DNA of 64,000 bases from Acidicapsa ligni (GTDB lineage Bacteria; Acidobacteriota; Terriglobia; Terriglobales; Acidobacteriaceae): contig NZ_JAGSYG010000002.1 of the NCBI RefSeq assembly GCF_025685655.1, forward strand, positions 124,001 through 188,000. Direction: 5' to 3'. The position numbers and the translations under genes were made by a program. Positions 43,463-51,378 of this stretch are shown one piece after another (within the stretch, counting starts at the first letter, position 1; each line of letters begins with the position of its first letter). The notes below the pieces were generated by a model that was not told the DNA's origin, searched no databases, and saw only the letters and a list, made by a program, of their open reading frames with translations.

Positions 43463-43801
43463 CTATTTCGGCAGACCGAGTCTGACGAGTTCAGCCTCAG
43501 TCACAAAATAGGCGTTGAACAAAATGCTAAAAGGCACTTGGAGCGACTTGAACTGTGCCGCCTCTTTCTCGAAATCCGTTTCTTTGACCAGCGCTTCGAA
43601 GGCCTTCGCCACTTCGGAGCAAGACCTTGCTTTGTAGTCTGGCCATGGTTCGTTTGCACCTCGCTCTCTCGAGTTGGCTTCGAGCCAGAAAGGTTCATAA
43701 AGCGAGCCGTCGGAAAGAAGAAACCAAAACTGCCCGCCTAAGCACGCATACCCCAGGTCTGGTGCTTCCTGAAGCGCTGCCGGAAATGCATTCAAACCCA
43801 A
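43463..43801 (-). CDS. Hypothetical protein beside the recombinase
   Basis: 112 residues if it starts at the TTG at 43801; an in-frame stop lies three codons upstream and there is no Met inside, so the exact start is uncertain. Sequence is acidic and aromatic, LGYACLGGQFWFLLSDGSLYEPFWLEANSR being the most conserved-looking part, with ACSEV-like helix KAFEALVKETDFEKEAAQF after it. No family recognised. Its stop codon almost touches repeat copy 5. Confidence 0.45.
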   Translation of the reverse strand: MGLNAFPAALQEAPDLGYACLGGQFWFLLSDGSLYEPFWLEANSRERGANEPWPDYKARSCSEVAKAFEALVKETDFEKEAAQFKSLQVPFSILFNAYFVTEAELVRLGLPK

Positions 43802-43937
43802 GCGTACTCATCTTGCCTAACAATTGCGCCTTGAGAAAGGGTCAGTGGCAGCGCTTCAGACAATGCATCGCTCTTTTGGTCGGACATGGAGAAATTGTAC
43901 GGTGCGAGCCTACTACGACGGCTAGGAGGCCGTCCGT

Positions 43938-44876
43938 ATGGCGAAAAGAGCAAAGAGACCCAAGAGCGTTCTCAAACTTCCTGACCTCGATTATTCCAAG
44001 TCGGCAGTCCTCAACAGCCTTCCGTCCTTGAACTCGCGGCGGTCTTACGATCACGCCATCCGCGACTTCATCGAGTGGTATTGCTCCGAGCCATGGCTCG
44101 CGTTCAACAAAACGGTTGTGACCCGCTATCGTATCGCTTTGGAGCAACGTAGCTACGCGCCCTCAACGATAAATCTCAGACTCGCAGCAGTTCGCAGGCT
44201 TGCATACGAGGCTTCGGATTGCGGACTGCTCAGCCCGGACCTCGCTGCAGGCATTCGCAGGGTCAAAGGAGCGAAACGACTGGGCGTTCGTGTTGGGAAC
44301 TGGCTAACCGTGGAACAGGGCAAGAAGCTTCTCGCGGTGCACTCAGGCAAACAACTCCGAGACCTACGTAACCATGCCGTTCTAGCCATGCTTCTCGGCT
44401 GTGGTCTGCGCAGAGCAGAGCTCGTGGCAGTCAAGGTTGAGCACTTCGAGCTTCGAGAAGATCGCTGGGTGCTTGCAGACCTTATCGGCAAAGGTCGTCA
44501 CATGCGGACGATCCCCGTGCCTGATTGGGTCAAGTCGACCGTCAATGCCTGGACAGCAGCAGCGGAGCTCCACAGCGGCACACTCTTCCGAGCCATAAAT
44601 AAGACCGGAAGTGTTCATGGCTGCGGATTCACAGCCAAAGTAATTTGGTCTATCGTTCGCGAGGCTGCCTCAAACTGTGGCATCGGTGTAATCGCCCCAC
44701 ATGACCTGCGGCGCACGTGTGCGCGGCTTTGCCATCAAGCTGGAGGGGAGCTGGAACAGATCCAGTTTCTCCTAGGCCATGTGTCAGTCCAGACTACCGA
44801 ACGCTATCTTGGGTGCAAGCAGCGGCTTCAGAACGCCGTAAATGATCAGATCGGCCTAGAACCAGAATCTGCCTAA
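43938..44876 (+). CDS. Tyrosine recombinase / integrase
   Basis: 312 residues, ATG preceded by AGGAGG. N-terminal SAM-like DNA-binding domain (residues 20-115: LNSRRSYDHAIRDFIEWYCSEP, APSTINLRLAAVRRLAYEA), then the catalytic domain with Arg in GCGLRRAELVAV, HDLRRTCARL (His and second Arg), LLGHVSVQTTERYLG (His and nucleophile Tyr). All five key residues are present, so it should be active. No IntI-type insertion, so not an integron integrase in the usual sense. Overlaps the convergent small gene by 4 nt. Confidence 0.94.
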   Translation: MAKRAKRPKSVLKLPDLDYSKSAVLNSLPSLNSRRSYDHAIRDFIEWYCSEPWLAFNKTVVTRYRIALEQRSYAPSTINLRLAAVRRLAYEASDCGLLSPDLAAGIRRVKGAKRLGVRVGNWLTVEQGKKLLAVHSGKQLRDLRNHAVLAMLLGCGLRRAELVAVKVEHFELREDRWVLADLIGKGRHMRTIPVPDWVKSTVNAWTAAAELHSGTLFRAINKTGSVHGCGFTAKVIWSIVREAASNCGIGVIAPHDLRRTCARLCHQAGGELEQIQFLLGHVSVQTTERYLGCKQRLQNAVNDQIGLEPESA

Positions 44877-45217
44877 AGAGCATCGCTCTGCTGTAGCTCA
44901 ACAGGACGTTCCTCTGGAAAAGCGCCGTATTCGGCGTAGTGTCGCTCCAACGGAAAATCAATGTCGCGTTGATACTTTCTTCGGAGCTCATGGTCAGCGA
45001 CCAGCTTCTCCATCAGGCTTCTAATTCGGGAGTAATGCATCGTCTTGCCCGGCGGAAGAATAACCACGCCACATTCGCTCTTCTTTTCGCTCCAGAAGAA
45101 TAGCCGCTGGGCACTCTTCGTTCGATCCGAAGTCCAGACCAAATGCCAGTATGTAAAGTTCCAGCGTTCGCCATTCTTACCTTGCCGAGGCTTCTCTTCG
45201 TTCCATCGGGCGATCAT
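44873..45217 (-). CDS. Hypothetical protein convergent with recombinase
   Basis: 114 residues from ATG. Trp-, Arg- and Lys-rich N-terminal half (WNFTYWHLVWTSDRTKSAQRLFFWSEKKSECGVVILPPG), then a helix with MEKLVADHELRRKYQRDIDFPLERHYAEYG. Small, basic, no signal peptide or membrane segment; might bind nucleic acid but no named domain is visible. Stop overlaps the recombinase stop. Confidence 0.5.
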   Translation of the reverse strand: MIARWNEEKPRQGKNGERWNFTYWHLVWTSDRTKSAQRLFFWSEKKSECGVVILPPGKTMHYSRIRSLMEKLVADHELRRKYQRDIDFPLERHYAEYGAFPEERPVELQQSDAL

Positions 45218-45284
45218 GTCAGCATATTCTCACGACATGCACAAGTCTGTCTGGAAGCGCTATATCAACAGCTTCCAGATAACT

Positions 45285-45302
45285 CCTGATAAACGCCGTT
45301 GT
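45285..45302. repeat. Partial repeat, copy 6 (right border)
   Basis: CCTGATAAACGCCGTTGT, of which ATAAACGCCGTTGT is identical to copy 4; the palindromic core is absent and GGGAACTTACCGAATG follows instead. It lies between the recombinase module and nrdR, where the ordinary chromosomal genes resume. Confidence 0.5.
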
Positions 45303-45394
45303 GGGAACTTACCGAATGTTTCTCCGGTTTTAAGGCAAACAAGAAGTAATCAGCAGCTACTCAACTCGTCCGTTGAGTTCACTGCTGCGGAGTT

Positions 45395-45883
45395 CTATTT
45401 CTTCGGTGGATTCGCGTCGCGATTGGGTTCGCGTGTGTGCAGCAGTTGCTCCAGCTCTTCTTTGAATTCGCGCACATCTTTGAAGTCGCGATAGACGCTG
45501 GCAAAGCGTATATAGGCAACCGTGTCCAAGGTCTTGAGATGATCCATGATCAGGCTGCCGATCTCGCTGGTGGTGCGTTCGCGTTCAGGAGCATCCATGA
45601 GGTAGCTCTCGGTCGCGTCGACAATCGTTTCGAGCTGCGTTGAGGATACCGGGCGTTTTTCGCAGGCGCGCAGAAGACCGCTCAGCACCTTGTGGCGTTC
45701 GAATTTTTCGCGGCGGCCGTCTTTCTTGACAACCATGTAGGGAATTTCGTCGATGCGTTCGTAAGTAGTGAAACGGCGCTCACACTTCTCGCACTCGCGA
45801 CGACGGCGAATGGAGTCCGCTTCTTTGCTCTCGCGGCTGTCAACGACACGATCCTGGGCAAAACCACAAAACGGACATTTCAT
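45395..45883 (-). CDS. nrdR: Transcriptional repressor NrdR
   Basis: 162 residues. Zinc ribbon MKCPFCGFAQDRVVDSRES...RRRRECEKCERRFTTYE with two CxxC pairs, then an ATP-cone domain (VKKDGRREKFERHKVLSGLLRACEKRPVS). It represses ribonucleotide reductase genes according to ATP/dATP. The C-terminal tail (KEELEQLLHTREPNRDANPPKK) is slightly longer than usual. Marks the return to core genome on the right side of the accessory region. Confidence 0.95.
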   Translation of the reverse strand: MKCPFCGFAQDRVVDSRESKEADSIRRRRECEKCERRFTTYERIDEIPYMVVKKDGRREKFERHKVLSGLLRACEKRPVSSTQLETIVDATESYLMDAPERERTTSEIGSLIMDHLKTLDTVAYIRFASVYRDFKDVREFKEELEQLLHTREPNRDANPPKK

Positions 45884-45976
45884 CTTGAATTCAATATTAG
45901 CCCGTTTAGTTGAAGCAGCGGGTTTTCAGGCCCTTGCAGCAGCAATATCGGCGCTCGCGTAAGTTGCCTGCATGAT

Positions 45977-46558
45977 TCACTTCGTCGAAAGCGCCTTAGC
46001 CGCGAAGATCGCCATCGCTCGCAGAGCCTTCCTGCTTTTACCCGCTTTGGCTGCGAATCGAATTCCCGCGAGGGTCGCATCGAAGAAACCGGCTGCACTT
46101 TGAATATCCTCATGCGCGAGTTGATTTTTTGCTGCGGCATCCTGAAGCAACGCCAGCAACGTGCGGTGCTGAAGATCGGCTGCGGCTCGAATCGTTTTTA
46201 TGACTTCCGGATCACGCTGACCAAACTCCGCAATCGCATTGAGGCCCATGCATCCATCGGCGCTGGACATGTCTTTTCGTTCTGCAAAAGAGATGAGAGC
46301 ATTTTGGATGATTTCCAGCGGCGGCCCGCTTTTCCGAAGCTCCATGAGAAGCGCACCGCAGCTTTCCGTCACGTATAAGTGAAGAGCCTTCAGGAAGAGT
46401 TCTTTCTTGCCGCCATAGGTGTCGTACATACTCTGACGGCCAATTTTCATGGCCTGCATGAGTTCTTCCGTAGATGTAGCGGCCAATCCTTGTTGAGAGA
46501 ACAGGCGCACAGCTTCGTGAAGGGCAACGTCTTGATCGAACTCCTTCGTGCGGGCCAT
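45977..46558 (-). CDS. TetR-family transcriptional regulator
   Basis: 193 residues. N-terminal helix-turn-helix (VALHEAVRLFSQQGLAATSTEELMQAMKIGRQSMYDTYGGKKELFLKAL) and an all-helical ligand/dimer domain with the TetR_C-like region LISFAERKDMSSADGCMGLNAIAEFG. Follows the SDR gene by 33 bp in the same direction. A palindrome in front of that SDR gene (47400-47417) is its probable operator. Confidence 0.92.
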   Translation of the reverse strand: MARTKEFDQDVALHEAVRLFSQQGLAATSTEELMQAMKIGRQSMYDTYGGKKELFLKALHLYVTESCGALLMELRKSGPPLEIIQNALISFAERKDMSSADGCMGLNAIAEFGQRDPEVIKTIRAAADLQHRTLLALLQDAAAKNQLAHEDIQSAAGFFDATLAGIRFAAKAGKSRKALRAMAIFAAKALSTK

Positions 46559-46591
46559 GCACCTTCTCCTTAAAAATGTCTTGCTCCCAGT

Positions 46592-47347
46592 TTAAGCTGA
46601 GTATCCGCCATCGACGGTGAGGCTCGCGCCGGTTATGAATGCAGCGTCCTTTGTCGTGAGGTAGGAAACGAGGCTGGCAACCTCAGCATCTTTTCCATAG
46701 CGCCTTAAAGGAATCAGAGTATGCAGCATGTCGACGTGCGGGCCGTCTGCGGGATTCATATCTGTCGCGATAGGGCCTGGCTGAATATTGTTTACGGTGA
46801 TCGCTCTGGGTGCCAGGTCGATAGCGACACCGCGGACCAGGCCGACTATCGCTGCTTTCGTCATGCTGTAAATGCTTGAACCGGGAAAGCCAGTTCGAAC
46901 CGCTACGACGCTCCCAATGGTGATGATTCTGCCGCCGTCGTTCATCGTAGCCGCTGCTGCCTGAATGCCAACGACAACCGCACGTACATTGATTGCCAGC
47001 ATGCGGTCTAGGTCTTCCAGCGAAAGATCGCCGATGCTTCCTCTCGTGAGAATGCCTGCGTTGCTGACAAAGATATCGAGAGGGCCAAAATGAGAAACAG
47101 CCTTCGTCACAGCCAATCGCACCTCATCCGCAGACGCGCTGTCTGCCTTGATTGCAAGCGCGCTGCCGCCAGTTGATTCGATTTCATTGACCAGTTGCAA
47201 TGCTTTGTCTTCGGAGGATGAGTAGGTAAAAGCGACCGATACTCCGTCGGATGCAAGGCGTCGAACAATTCCAGCCCCTATCCCTCTTGATCCTCCAGTG
47301 ACCAGGGCTATTGATCCCGCGTGCCTGTCTATATGCGTTGATTCCAT
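46592..47347 (-). CDS. SDR-family oxidoreductase, first gene of TetR operon
   Basis: 251 residues, ATG with AGGAG 6 nt upstream. TGGSRGIGAGIV, SNAGILTRG, TIGSVV and YSMTKAAI supply cofactor site and triad, ending GASLTVDGGYSA. Typical FabG-like SDR of secondary or detoxification metabolism; substrate unknown. Co-transcribed with the TetR gene, so expression likely rises when the TetR ligand is present. Confidence 0.9.
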   Translation of the reverse strand: MESTHIDRHAGSIALVTGGSRGIGAGIVRRLASDGVSVAFTYSSSEDKALQLVNEIESTGGSALAIKADSASADEVRLAVTKAVSHFGPLDIFVSNAGILTRGSIGDLSLEDLDRMLAINVRAVVVGIQAAAATMNDGGRIITIGSVVAVRTGFPGSSIYSMTKAAIVGLVRGVAIDLAPRAITVNNIQPGPIATDMNPADGPHVDMLHTLIPLRRYGKDAEVASLVSYLTTKDAAFITGASLTVDGGYSA

Positions 47348-47399
47348 TGTTTTCTCCTGGGCCGATGTGGCCTGTCTTATTTGGCTTCTTTTATTTGGA

Positions 47400-47417
47400 T
47401 TATTCTGTCCAGAATAA
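47400..47417. promoter_or_regulatory. Palindrome, probable TetR operator
   Basis: TTATTCTG-TC-CAGAATAA: perfect 8-bp arms around two bases, 53 bp before the SDR start codon, in the leader of the SDR-TetR operon. Size and position match TetR-family operators. Confidence 0.6.
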
Positions 47418-47529
47418 GATTCAGAACAAATCGACCGTCATCGAATTGGAATCAGGTTCGAGGAGCGCCCTTCGCGGGACGATATGTGAGAGTTCTGCCG
47501 GGCTCAGTCTGAATGGATATGCTCTACGT

Positions 47530-48591
47530 TTAGGCTGGTTCCTCGACTTGCGCTTCTTTCACTTCTGCGCCGGCGTGCTCGCTCTCTACGGCCACCTTGC
47601 GCAGGCTTATGTGCTCAAACTGAGCCCAGATCAGCCCCACCGGCACCACGCTGAGAAACGTGACGCCCAGCAGCGTTGCAGCGCAAGCGGTTGCGGATTC
47701 AGGAGCGACGCCAAAGAGTTTTACCAGCACGCCCGCCACCAGGCCAATCTGCGTGAACCAGCCGACTATCGGAAGCTGGATGATGCTGGCGACTCCGCTT
47801 GAAGCCAGAAGCACCATGCCCTGGGGCAGTGTTATCGATGCCAGTTGCGGCGCTGAGAAGGCGCGGACCGTTTCCAGGTAGGCGATGGTGATGAGCGCCC
47901 ACATTCCCAGCGAAAGGCCGAGGGTCAGCAGGAAATCGGTAGGCGTGCGCAGTGTGTCCAGGCCGGTTCGAAAGCTGCGAATCTTCTCTCCGATTGCTTG
48001 CGCAAGCTTTTTTGAGAGAACGCCAATCGTCTTTTCAAAGAAGGAGGCGACTACTCCGCCAGCAAGCCGAATCGCAGCCAGAAACAGCGCGCCAGCTACG
48101 GTACCGGCCAGTCCCCAGAAGCCAAATTTTTTGAAGATCTCAGGATGAGGCAATGCTCCGGCAGGGGCTAACAAAATGACTGAAGAAAAGATCAGCGCCA
48201 TCGCTCCGGCGTCAAACAGCCGCTCCACAATGTAAACGGCAATCTGTGTGCTGACGGTGAGGCCGGTCTTCTTGGCCACCAGGTAAGGCCGCGTCAGATC
48301 GGCCACTCTGCCGATGAGCGCCACGCCTGTAAAGCCGATTACCTGCGTTCCAAGCAAGGAGAACAAGGGCACCTTTTTGTTGGGCCTGAGCAGGAGCGCC
48401 CAGCGTACCGCGCGAAAAAGATAGCCCAGGTAAATACACACAACGCCGATGCAGATATGCCGCCAGTCAGCCTGCTTGAATTGCTCAGCAAACGCGTGAA
48501 AATCGAAGGGGTGTTGATGTTGACCATAAATACCCAGTCCGATCAATGCGGCCAGAACGATCACGCCCAGAATCATCTGATTCTTTTTCAA
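47530..48591 (-). CDS. Lysylphosphatidylglycerol synthase TM-like flippase
   Basis: 353 residues with eight hydrophobic segments, of the UPF0104/AglD (LPG_synthase_TM) family: YLFRAVRWALLLRP near the start, FTGVALIGRVADLTRPYLVAKKTGL in the middle and LPIVGWFTQIGLVAGVLVKLFGVAPES toward the end. Only the membrane domain is present. Family members move or decorate lipids. The TTG start has GGAG 6 nt upstream; the ATG at 48576 is an alternative. The transglycosylase gene is 14 bp upstream. Confidence 0.82.
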   Translation of the reverse strand: MKKNQMILGVIVLAALIGLGIYGQHQHPFDFHAFAEQFKQADWRHICIGVVCIYLGYLFRAVRWALLLRPNKKVPLFSLLGTQVIGFTGVALIGRVADLTRPYLVAKKTGLTVSTQIAVYIVERLFDAGAMALIFSSVILLAPAGALPHPEIFKKFGFWGLAGTVAGALFLAAIRLAGGVVASFFEKTIGVLSKKLAQAIGEKIRSFRTGLDTLRTPTDFLLTLGLSLGMWALITIAYLETVRAFSAPQLASITLPQGMVLLASSGVASIIQLPIVGWFTQIGLVAGVLVKLFGVAPESATACAATLLGVTFLSVVPVGLIWAQFEHISLRKVAVESEHAGAEVKEAQVEEPA

Positions 48592-48605
48592 GTGCTCTCC
48601 GTGCT

Positions 48606-49388
48606 CTAGTGGATTTCGATGGTGGCAGCGGCCAGACTTTGCCTGGCGGACTTTTGACGTGCTGCTACGCGGCGGTTAAACTCGTGCACCACGCGAGCCA
48701 CGTAAACTCGGGTCTCGCGGTAGGGCGGAATTCCGTGATAGCGGTCAACTGCCTCCGGCCCGGCGTTGTAGGCAGCCAGGGCGAGGGTGATGTTGTCGTG
48801 ATAACGGGTCAGCAGGTTGTCGAGATAGGCCGTGCCGCCGCGAACATTCTGCTCCGGCGCGAAGCTATCGGAGACGCCAAGCTGCAGTGCTGTGCCGGGC
48901 ATGAGCTGCATCAATCCACGGGCTCCGGCGCGGCTGGTTGCGTGGGTGTTGCCGCCGCTCTCGGCCTTGACCACGCTGGCGAGTAAATCTGCGTCCACAT
49001 TATGCTCGCCGCCGGCTTTCGATAGCAGTTGATGCAGATCTTCGGGGGTGAGCTTTGTGTCGGATGCTTTCGCGTGCTGCTGCCCGGATGACAGGGAGGA
49101 TGCCTGCGCGACAGGCAGGGAGCTCTCAGCGGCCCTTGTCTCGGCAGGCGGATCAGGCACGGACTCTACGCCGGTCACTGCCTCCGGCTTCAGCTCAAAA
49201 TAATCCGGTTCTGTTGCCTTGAGGAAGACGCGAACGTGACCGTCCACGAGCTGATGATGATCGCAGACTACGTCGAATCCATTGGAAAGAGTAAGGCGCT
49301 CGGCGGCGAAAACAGTGGATGGCAGGCACAAAGCCCCCAGGGCGGCAATTGCCGCCAGCTCACACCGGATTTTCCACTTTGCGTTCAT
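48606..49388 (-). CDS. Lytic transglycosylase (SLT type)
   Basis: 260 residues with a signal peptide ending VFA. The C-terminal SLT domain shows ADLLASVVKAESGGNTHATSRAGARGLMQLMPGTALQLGV (catalytic Glu in KAESG), GGTAYLDNLLTRY and ALAAYNAGPEAVDRYHGIPPYRETRVYVARV. It cleaves peptidoglycan glycan strands. A long Ser/Pro/Gln linker (about 75-115) separates it from an N-terminal domain with LSNGFDVVCDHHQLVDGHVRVFLKA. Between a HAD phosphatase and a flippase-like protein gene. Confidence 0.92.
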   Translation of the reverse strand: MNAKWKIRCELAAIAALGALCLPSTVFAAERLTLSNGFDVVCDHHQLVDGHVRVFLKATEPDYFELKPEAVTGVESVPDPPAETRAAESSLPVAQASSLSSGQQHAKASDTKLTPEDLHQLLSKAGGEHNVDADLLASVVKAESGGNTHATSRAGARGLMQLMPGTALQLGVSDSFAPEQNVRGGTAYLDNLLTRYHDNITLALAAYNAGPEAVDRYHGIPPYRETRVYVARVVHEFNRRVAARQKSARQSLAAATIEIH

Positions 49389-49413
49389 CGAATTCTTCCC
49401 GTTCGTTGCTCGT

Positions 49414-50373
49414 TCAGACTTTAGCAGACGCGAGGCTGGCGTCTGCTGTTTCCAGCGAGGCGTCGGCTGTTTCCAGTGAAGCCACTGCTTTTTCCAGCAT
49501 CACGGCCACGCCGTCTTCAGTATTGGTCGGGCCAATGTGCCAGCCGCGTTCAGGGGCCAGTGTCCGCAACTCCTCGGTCGCATTGCCCATCAGCACACCG
49601 ACTCCGGCCCAATCAAGCATCAGTTCATCATTCCAGTTATCGCCGATCGCCATGGTCTGCTCCTGCGGAATTCCCAATCGCGTCGCCAGTTGCTCCAGGG
49701 CTGAGCGCTTTGAAACGCCCCTGGGCAGCAGATCCAGGATGGATAGATCATTGCCTGGGTACGCCGTTCGGATGCACTCGAACTGACCGGTCCAGGGGCA
49801 ATCTTTGAGTAGCTGCTCGGCCTCGATCATCTCGGCAATCGTTCCGGCGGCCATGCCCTGAATCAGGTCCACGTCGTCTCCAAGCGCATTCTCAATGGGG
49901 CGAACTTCTTCAATTGAAAGGCGATTGGATTCGACCCACTTCGCCAGATGATCTTTGGCTTTCGCCATATCTTCGACAATGAGATCAGGCCGGGACGCTT
50001 TATCGAGCGTAAAGACCAGCAATCCTACCCCGCGCAGAACCCCGCACAACCCACGTGCCACGGCTGGGTCGAGGCGGCGGAGGGCGATTCGCTCCCCGGA
50101 AAAATTCCTCGTCACTGCACCATTGGACGTAATCATGGGCGTATCCGCTCGCAGGCCGACGTTTTGCAGCAGCGGAGCGGTGAAGGCCTGGCGGCGTCCA
50201 GTCGCAATCGCCACGACGATTCCTGCCTGCTGCGCTTCGCGGAGTGCCCGCTGGTTGCGTTCGCTCACTTCAGTGCTGAAATCCGGCAAAAGCGTCCCAT
50301 CCATATCGATGGCAACCAGGCGAATCGGAGACAGAAATGGGGCAGCGGCTTTGGAATAAGGGGAACTATGCAT
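49414..50373 (-). CDS. Cof-type HAD phosphatase
   Basis: 319 residues. HAD motif I DMDGTLL, motif II TSNG, motif III Lys in VSKRSAL, motif IV GDNWNDELML, with a Cof-like cap domain. It acts on small phosphorylated metabolites. The C-terminus ends in three 7-residue repeats ASLETAD-ASLETAD-ASLASAK, produced by 21-bp tandem DNA repeats, unusual for this family. Confidence 0.9.
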   Translation of the reverse strand: MHSSPYSKAAAPFLSPIRLVAIDMDGTLLPDFSTEVSERNQRALREAQQAGIVVAIATGRRQAFTAPLLQNVGLRADTPMITSNGAVTRNFSGERIALRRLDPAVARGLCGVLRGVGLLVFTLDKASRPDLIVEDMAKAKDHLAKWVESNRLSIEEVRPIENALGDDVDLIQGMAAGTIAEMIEAEQLLKDCPWTGQFECIRTAYPGNDLSILDLLPRGVSKRSALEQLATRLGIPQEQTMAIGDNWNDELMLDWAGVGVLMGNATEELRTLAPERGWHIGPTNTEDGVAVMLEKAVASLETADASLETADASLASAKV

Positions 50374-50494
50374 ACTCCTCAGTTTACCTTTGAAGGGATG
50401 AAGGCAGCATCAATTCCACCATTTAAAGCAGAAAGCCGGTAGGTGGGACAGTTTGCATACACTATCAAAGTTCAGAACTTAGTCCTAGCTCTTA

Positions 50495-50595
50495 GCCCAG
50501 GCCGCTGCCTTTGCCTTTGCTTTTGCCCTTGCTCTTGTTTTTGTTTTTGTTTTTCTGGCTGTCATTCCCGAAGGGAATCTGCTTCTCCAACCCAA
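50495..50595. repeat. Intergenic hexamer-periodic repeat, inverted copy
   Basis: On the minus strand: AGCAGATTCCCTTCGGGAAT then GACAGCCAGAA and seven to eight 6-nt units of the form AACAAA / AGCAAG / GGCAAA. Same design as 19863-20008. It occupies the gap between the divergent HAD and zinc-ribbon genes, so it was not read as coding although a frame is open on the minus strand. Confidence 0.7.
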
Positions 50596-50672
50596 GTTCC
50601 CAAAAGCCAGCCCTAGCCGAGTCGCCCTGTTCCATAAGTCAACACCTATGTCGAACGTGTAAGCTTTTAAGG

Positions 50673-50885
50673 ATGGCTGAAATGAACGATTCCGATACGA
50701 TCTGCGCGGTGTGCTATGCGCGTGTCTCTGAGGCGGCACATGCATCCGCCTGTCCCGTTTGCCGTGGAGCATTGCTGCCCTATAGCAGCCTCGATGCGAC
50801 CGCCTCAGGAGTGGAGACGCTGGATCATCGCGGCCTTGTTCTTCCGCGCCGCCATGCTGTCGGTGGAGTTATCACGCCGCGCTAA
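50673..50885 (+). CDS. Small double-CxxC protein
   Basis: 70 residues from the ATG at 50673 (a second ATG nine bases later). CAVCYARVSEAAHASACPVCRG has two CxxC pairs 13 residues apart, a zinc-ribbon-like layout; the last 35 residues (TASGVETLDHRGLVLPRRHAVGGVITPR) are unlike known zinc ribbons. No family name can be given. Divergent from the HAD gene across the hexamer repeat, 63 bp before the next small secreted protein. Confidence 0.55.
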   Translation: MAEMNDSDTICAVCYARVSEAAHASACPVCRGALLPYSSLDATASGVETLDHRGLVLPRRHAVGGVITPR

Positions 50886-50948
50886 CTCTCTGCAACAAAA
50901 GACAAGGCCGCGTCGTCTTCTCTGGCAGTAGTCCAGAGGATCTTACAT

Positions 50949-51365
50949 ATGAAAGTTCCCAGGCAAAGAAGTATTGCTTCCATTGCAAAACTGCTTATCG
51001 TTGCGTTGACTCTCTCTAACATGGCCTTCGCCGAATCGAAGCCAATTACAGCAGCCGCGGTGCATGAACGTATCTTCAAGCGCGGGGTCGATAGATGGAT
51101 CTATGTCAAGGAAGATAACGATATTGTATTAGTGGGCCGCATTACCTCAATCGGTGTACGGTCGTTCAATATGCGGGTGCAGGATGAGTCCCAGCCGACA
51201 GAGGTCTTCTATAACGATGTTATCGATGTCCGCACTGGCATTGGCCATAAGGGACTTATCTCTTTCGGAATATTTGCGGCGGCCGGGATCGGCACTTCGG
51301 TTGCGCTGGCAGTGCATTTCCAGAATGAATCCAACAAGCTGTTGCAGCCGCCAACGCATCCATAA
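50949..51365 (+). CDS. Small secreted or membrane-anchored hypothetical protein
   Basis: 138 residues. Signal peptide at 1-27 ending AFA. Mature part DRWIYVKEDNDIVLVGRITSIGVRSFNMRVQDESQPTEVFYNDVIDVRT looks like a small beta-barrel (Sm/LSM-like or RcnB-like short repeat), then a hydrophobic helix (LISFGIFAAAGIGTSVALAV) that would hold it in the membrane. Stop is 13 bp from the convergent permease stop. Confidence 0.6.
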   Translation: MKVPRQRSIASIAKLLIVALTLSNMAFAESKPITAAAVHERIFKRGVDRWIYVKEDNDIVLVGRITSIGVRSFNMRVQDESQPTEVFYNDVIDVRTGIGHKGLISFGIFAAAGIGTSVALAVHFQNESNKLLQPPTHP

Positions 51366-51378
51366 GGAAGCGCTGGCG

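Noticed and set aside
32188-45302. Integron attC array
   Set aside because: The repeats lack the RYYYAAC/GTTRRRY ends and the recombinase has no IntI-specific insertion, so the integron label was not used.
50485-50772. 95-codon minus-strand frame across the second hexamer repeat
   Set aside because: The Lys/Ala/Thr tail is the translated repeat, and the frame overlaps the start of the small zinc protein in antisense.
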